Position numbers and translations under genes: made by a program
The notes under the pieces: generated by a model
What the model saw: only the letters and a program-made list of their open reading frames with translations
Databases searched by the model: none
What the model was told of the DNA's origin: nothing
DNA from: Pseudomonadota bacterium
GTDB lineage: Bacteria; Pseudomonadota; Alphaproteobacteria; Rhizobiales; Xanthobacteraceae
Length of the DNA stretch: 16,522 nucleotides
Assembly: GCA_023432845.1 (NCBI GenBank)
Contig: JAEZEY010000227.1
Location: 1-16,522, forward strand
Direction of reading: 5' to 3'
Part shown: in pieces, positions 14,001 to 16,522 of the stretch
Position numbering within the stretch: the stretch's first letter is position 1
Layout: each line of letters opens with the position of its first letter

Positions 14001-14279
14001 CCAGTTGGAGAGCCTGTTATGGAGATTCTCGGAGTCCGGCATCAGAATTCGATAATCCTGCCCGCCGGCACGAGCGTCCTCCCGCATCTTCCGCAGACGC
14101 TCACGAAGCGTTTCGAACCTGTCAGCTTCCCACGCTTCGTCGAGGTTCCGATACGGCACGCCCAGCGCGGCAAGATTCCGTTCGATGGTTCGGATCGCAT
14201 ATGCGCGAGAATAGCGTCCTGCATCCGTTTGAGCGCCGCCCTGTTCGAGCCATGCCTTGAATTCGTTCTCTTTTGTCAT
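11088..14279 (-). CDS. mcrB: McrB-type AAA+ GTPase, large form with inserted PUA/EVE-like domain
   Basis: A 1063-aa motor subunit of an McrBC-type restriction system. The C-terminal AAA+ module has Walker A GPPGTGKT (Lys566), Walker B VLIIDEIN (Asp853-Glu854) and the McrB signature MNTADRS (906-912) followed by LLDTALRRRF with the arginine-finger region. That signature is used for GTP rather than ATP in this family. Walker A and B are about 285 residues apart, far more than in a plain AAA+ domain. The insertion (about 675-800) contains a Trp-rich stretch and MQVGDYVVVSDGRDRIRAFG, like PUA/EVE-type readers of modified bases. The first 540 residues are mostly helical and unrecognised; residues 1-107 look like a helical bundle ending in WLGQYERFLAG. 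E. coli McrB is about 460 aa. It starts 9 nt after drmB ends and overlaps mcrC. Confidence 0.9.
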   Translation of the reverse strand: MTKENEFKAWLEQGGAQTDAGRYSRAYAIRTIERNLAALGVPYRNLDEAWEADRFETLRERLRKMREDARAGGQDYRILMPDSENLHNRLSNWASWLGQYERFLAGDPPKAAKDADRIRQYVLEHYIEPARDKGRDQVEVLVRDVNEALGLKEAWPNICQVLGGRIFQDMAQIPEPERIGADQSSTTVFRLKLDETAQSGDDRPLVLFDATDTPFQPVRNLNRTTGVSAFRIKPRGAGNKADEAIETEDIVDVARAMLVDGLASRVRAIAGGPVNYLTYGGDKLVRYELVPEIAQAIGVPPRSGISQPALEALRERFMALCPDFRSFIKPGTGWAKGEKAYKVAAIDRVRSALAEDATDEVLGKKVFEILKTAAKDGPLVRWQTEDAIAKDAADQLAEFHAIIGRLVRSEEPPEIALATANNALEALRARGAKSLTYGERINILSSTFSMVRPNAMAPLKITRINEAWEALTGDKLFVEAKADITTDYRRLADGFAKIFEIMRDAWRWEPQDWLDIQGFLWIATDKTVTAPADTNEAAEKKGELPEKKMSISTVNLILYGPPGTGKTFSTAAEAVRLCGELVPEDRAELMTVYQRLLAAGRIEFVTFHQSLSYEEFVEGLRPETQGAEGQEPDTNELDTAGFRLKVEDGIFKRICERARLDPGEGSGDRRLDRTRPIFKIALGRRLQEEEQIKDALDANEIRHGWSGMIDWSEEQYEDWVEIKTELERRTGKEVRGHAGELVCTFSFRSDMQVGDYVVVSDGRDRIRAFGTITSNYFFEADAVHHPHRRKVEWLWRDDKGTERARFYPNGFRQHTVYKLNGALVDWDSLEEIVFGVDRSIPATSARPHVLIIDEINRANISKVFGELITLLEPDKRLQAENEIRLMLAYSKRLFGVPANLHLIGTMNTADRSIALLDTALRRRFTFREMMPDVSVLEEAAQKCGIDLPRLLSTINERIEYLYDREHQIGHAYFTSCSSRADVDQVMRHKVIPLLAEYFFEDWAKIAAVLGDLEPHEGPISGGFLKRSILKAPPGLEDRDSVPRFRWEARSEVEGFDYGKLART

Positions 14280-14288
14280 TCATTCTGG

Positions 14289-16154
14289 TCATCTAAAAAG
14301 TGGAAACTCGCTGGCCAATACTGTTCGAGTCAGCAATCCTCGATCCAGCCGAGTGTTTCGGGCTTCGCATGAGGTCTCTGGAACAAGCAAGCATGCGTGG
14401 CAGGCTGCGCCCTGCAGGGGATATTCCTCGCTGCCCTCGCTGTGCTCGGCGCAGATTGGGTCGTTAGAGCACAAGGCAATTCGTCGCATGGCGCGGGTGA
14501 GCAGTTCGCCCGCGCGCTCCGCCATTTGGCTGAGGCCTCCAAGCGTTCCCTGGCCGCCGGCTGTGGAGGTGTATATCAGAATGCCGAAACGATCCGCCTG
14601 TGCGGGACCGGTCGAGTAGACGCGCTCTTTTAGAGAAGAGAGCGGGTAACCGCATTCGAGCGCAAGTTCGGCCATGAAGGCGTGCGACAAGGAATGCAGG
14701 GCCCAATAGGCGGCGCCACGATGTTTAGGAGGTCGATTGAATTTCAGGGCATCGCGACGCTCCCGATCGCGCAGAGTGAGCGCCTTGGCGGTGATCTCCT
14801 CGCTTTCAAGCCACTTTTTTAGATACGCGGGCGCGACGTGGAGGAAAATGCCTTCGCCCAGTTGTTCAATGGCGGGCAGCCAGTCGACGTTTCGAGCGAG
14901 ATCGGCGCCATTGACCGCAAGCTGAATTTCGTCGAGCTCGCTTTCGGCAGGCGTCGGGGGAGGTTCAAGGCGGGTGAAACCATAGAGGCAGGTAACTTCG
15001 CGCAACCGATGTACACGAACCACGCCTTCCAGAAACTGATTCCAAGGTGATTGGAGGTCGAGCGCTGCCGCCGGCAAGGTCTCGGCATAAAAGAACGATC
15101 CCGCGTTATCGCTCCCGATGACAGGCGCACCGCTTGCCATCATGTCAAACTCAGCAATACGTGGGTCCTCATTCGGATTCACTCCAGACCCATTGTCATT
15201 AGCTAAGGCCTGTACGATCTCATCGTCCGAGAATTCCTTGAAGGCCTCCTTGAGTTGCGGAACAGCCCTTAAGACATCGATAAAATTGGGAAGGGCGCGG
15301 ATGCCATCGAGCATGGTCTTGTTTTCCGCGATTGTCTGCCGAAGCTTGTCGTTCGACTTGGTGAGTGAGATCACCGTTACCGTTTGCGGAAAATACGTGT
15401 TGGTGGCCGAACGCGGCAGCAAACGAAGATCATCATTGCAAGCTTCATTGGCATCTCGCCGCGGCGACAGCCAGGGGCTGTGACATTGGCATTTGCCGAG
15501 AAATTGCGGCTTGTACAAATCAGCCATGCTGACCGAGGCGCCGCAGGTGCACTGAACCGAAATGTCCGATGGATCAGAGCTGACGCCGCGTTCGACCCAG
15601 TACAATGGTTTACGACACGACAAGTCCTTGCCGCGATGCGCGAGATAGCGCCAATCGATGTCCTGTAAATGACCCTTCGTGCAAGCCCCGACAAAGCGAA
15701 TCGGGTTGACGCCGAGCTTGGCCCCACTGCCCGTGTAAGAGAGCTTCCCGCCATTTGTGGCGTCCAGCTCCGAGAACTCGACCATGCGCCGACGTTTCTC
15801 GCTTGCCGAAGCCGAAGCCGGAAAGTCTGCTGCGGGATCGGTTGATGGCGCCTCGTTGACCAGAAACCAGCATGGGAACAACCGGACAGCTACGCCTGGA
15901 GCATTGCTGTCACGGCGGTCCTCGTCGAACATCGGAGGATGCCGCAGGCCCGCAAAGTTAGGACTCAGCTTCGTACGCAATTGCTGCTTCAGAAGCGCAA
16001 CCAAGCGCTCTTCTTCAACAGGCTTCCAGCTCGATCCCTTGTAATCCCAATCTTGAAGGCCTGCGACCACTACGGCGTTCTCCGGCAAGTCCATCATGGC
16101 GCCGGGACCGTAGGTCAACAGAAGTTGGCTGAAGTTCTGGGTGATGTCGGCCAT
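14289..16154 (-). CDS. drmB: DrmB-like protein (DUF1998, DISARM core component)
   Basis: A 621-aa protein of normal DrmB length. The N-terminus (QNFSQLLLTYGPGAMMDLP) is the usual family opening. A zinc-binding region (about 158-235) has ACTKGHLQDIDW starting at Cys158, LSCRKPLYW, CTCGAS and GKCQCHSPWL. The C-terminal DUF1998 domain holds HSLSHAFMAEL, the GILIYTSTAGGQGTLGGL stretch, CSNDPICAEH (Cys562, Cys568) and AACHACLLVPETSCE (Cys585, Cys588, Cys596) followed by NTRLDRGLL, all characteristic of DrmB. In DISARM, DrmA (helicase) and DrmB form a DNA-engaging complex. Here drmB is followed at 9 nt by mcrB and preceded at 10 nt by another gene, so it belongs to this operon. No DrmC-type phospholipase-D protein or methyltransferase follows. 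Confidence 0.9.
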   Translation of the reverse strand: MADITQNFSQLLLTYGPGAMMDLPENAVVVAGLQDWDYKGSSWKPVEEERLVALLKQQLRTKLSPNFAGLRHPPMFDEDRRDSNAPGVAVRLFPCWFLVNEAPSTDPAADFPASASASEKRRRMVEFSELDATNGGKLSYTGSGAKLGVNPIRFVGACTKGHLQDIDWRYLAHRGKDLSCRKPLYWVERGVSSDPSDISVQCTCGASVSMADLYKPQFLGKCQCHSPWLSPRRDANEACNDDLRLLPRSATNTYFPQTVTVISLTKSNDKLRQTIAENKTMLDGIRALPNFIDVLRAVPQLKEAFKEFSDDEIVQALANDNGSGVNPNEDPRIAEFDMMASGAPVIGSDNAGSFFYAETLPAAALDLQSPWNQFLEGVVRVHRLREVTCLYGFTRLEPPPTPAESELDEIQLAVNGADLARNVDWLPAIEQLGEGIFLHVAPAYLKKWLESEEITAKALTLRDRERRDALKFNRPPKHRGAAYWALHSLSHAFMAELALECGYPLSSLKERVYSTGPAQADRFGILIYTSTAGGQGTLGGLSQMAERAGELLTRAMRRIALCSNDPICAEHSEGSEEYPLQGAACHACLLVPETSCEARNTRLDRGLLTRTVLASEFPLFR

Positions 16155-16164
16155 ACGTCAATCA

Positions 16165-16522
16165 CTATCCAAGAGGGCTGCCGTCTGGCTTCCTGAGTTT
16201 CAGCAGCGAGACCGGTTCGGTATCCCGCATCGAGCGGCCGGCAATGAACCATTCACGCTCAGGATCCATGTTGGGCTGTTGCTCGAACGGCACCTGGAGT
16301 AGTCGACGCACCGGCTCTTCGTTGGCATAGGCGAAATCATCACCATTGCGGGTTTGCTTGTCGGCGATCCTGATCCAGGCATCCTCTAACTCATCAAGCC
16401 GAGCAAGACAGCGCTGGACCGCGGAACTGTCCTGTTCGGCAACCTTCATCTTGGCTTCGATCGCCAACTTGACCCGTTGATAGGTGGTGGGTTCGTTCCC
16501 GACTTTGTCTGCGTCCTTGGTT
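16165..16522 (-). CDS. C-terminal end of a large protein, probably a DrmA-like helicase (partial)
   Basis: The frame is open from the window edge for 118 residues and stops with TAG 10 nt before drmB. The visible part is helical (KLAIEAKMKVAEQDSSAVQRCLARLDELEDAW), then has EEPVRRLLQVPFEQQP and ends DPEREWFIAGRSMRDTEPVSLLKL plus a short tail. An apparent TTG start at 16467 is not the true start because the frame continues upstream without a stop. DrmA lies directly before DrmB in DISARM loci, and a SMRD-E-P type end is, to my recollection, typical of DrmA; no helicase motif is visible because they would be outside the window. An unrelated SNF2-type helicase or other protein cannot be excluded. 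The assignment is mainly by neighbourhood. Confidence 0.5.
   Translation of the reverse strand, partial: TKDADKVGNEPTTYQRVKLAIEAKMKVAEQDSSAVQRCLARLDELEDAWIRIADKQTRNGDDFAYANEEPVRRLLQVPFEQQPNMDPEREWFIAGRSMRDTEPVSLLKLRKPDGSPLG

Larger units (their letters stand above)
5432..16522. mobile_element. Genomic island inserted at tRNA-Ser(CGA), left end visible only
   Basis: The content changes from conserved core genes to a recombinase/ParA module and a defence cluster exactly at the 3' end of tRNA-Ser. An integrase facing away from the tRNA is the classic layout of tRNA-targeted islands. The left junction should lie within the tRNA 3' end (roughly 5405-5431). The matching right-hand copy of the tRNA end is not in the window, so size and right boundary are unknown. 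Codons in the defence genes are visibly richer in A/T than those of the flanking core genes, consistent with separate acquisition. No conjugation, replication or phage structural genes are visible. Confidence 0.7.

Noticed and set aside
9745..16522. Calling the locus a complete class 1 or class 2 DISARM system
   Set aside because: No DrmC, DrmD, DrmE or methyltransferase is visible; after drmB comes mcrBC. DrmA is only inferred from a C-terminal fragment.
1..16522. CRISPR array or IS element
   Set aside because: No regularly spaced repeat series and no transposase with terminal inverted repeats was seen on reading through the window.

Overview
The window looks like a high-GC alphaproteobacterial chromosome, probably from the Bradyrhizobium / Rhodopseudomonas / Afipia group. 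The evidence is the set of recognisable housekeeping proteins (RNase HII, L21 and L27 with Lys/Ala-rich extensions, a KdpDE-type pair) and an intergenic palindromic repeat of a kind common in these genomes. The species cannot be fixed from the sequence alone.

Positions 1-5431 are core chromosome. On the minus strand they carry the 5' part of rnhB, a REP-like repeat, a PaiB-family protein, a GNAT acetyltransferase, rpmA and rplU (with a good candidate promoter upstream of rplU), then kdpE and a short KdpD-like sensor kinase lacking the classical KdpD N-terminal domains. Divergent from the kinase is a complete tRNA-Ser(CGA) gene, 5342-5431, with encoded CCA.

An integrated island starts at the 3' end of that tRNA. 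Its first module, on the plus strand, is four tightly packed genes (5517-9590): a 593-aa tyrosine recombinase, a ParA-type ATPase, a small ribbon-helix-helix protein and a second, catalytically atypical tyrosine-recombinase-like protein. The last gene runs into a degenerate sequence resembling the 3' two-thirds of an initiator tRNA.

The second module (9745-16522) is convergent, on the minus strand, and is a defence cluster. Read in its own direction it holds the C-terminal end of a large protein (DrmA-like helicase by context), DrmB (DUF1998, zinc-binding, a DISARM core protein), a 1063-aa McrB-type AAA+ GTPase with a PUA/EVE-like insertion, and an McrC-type PD-(D/E)xK nuclease. These genes are separated by about 10 nt or overlap by 4 nt, so they look like one transcription unit. 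The arrangement joins the DrmA/DrmB core of DISARM to an McrBC modification-dependent nuclease, with no DrmC or DNA methyltransferase between them. It is the most interesting content of the window. The cluster starts beyond position 16522 and the far end of the island is not visible.
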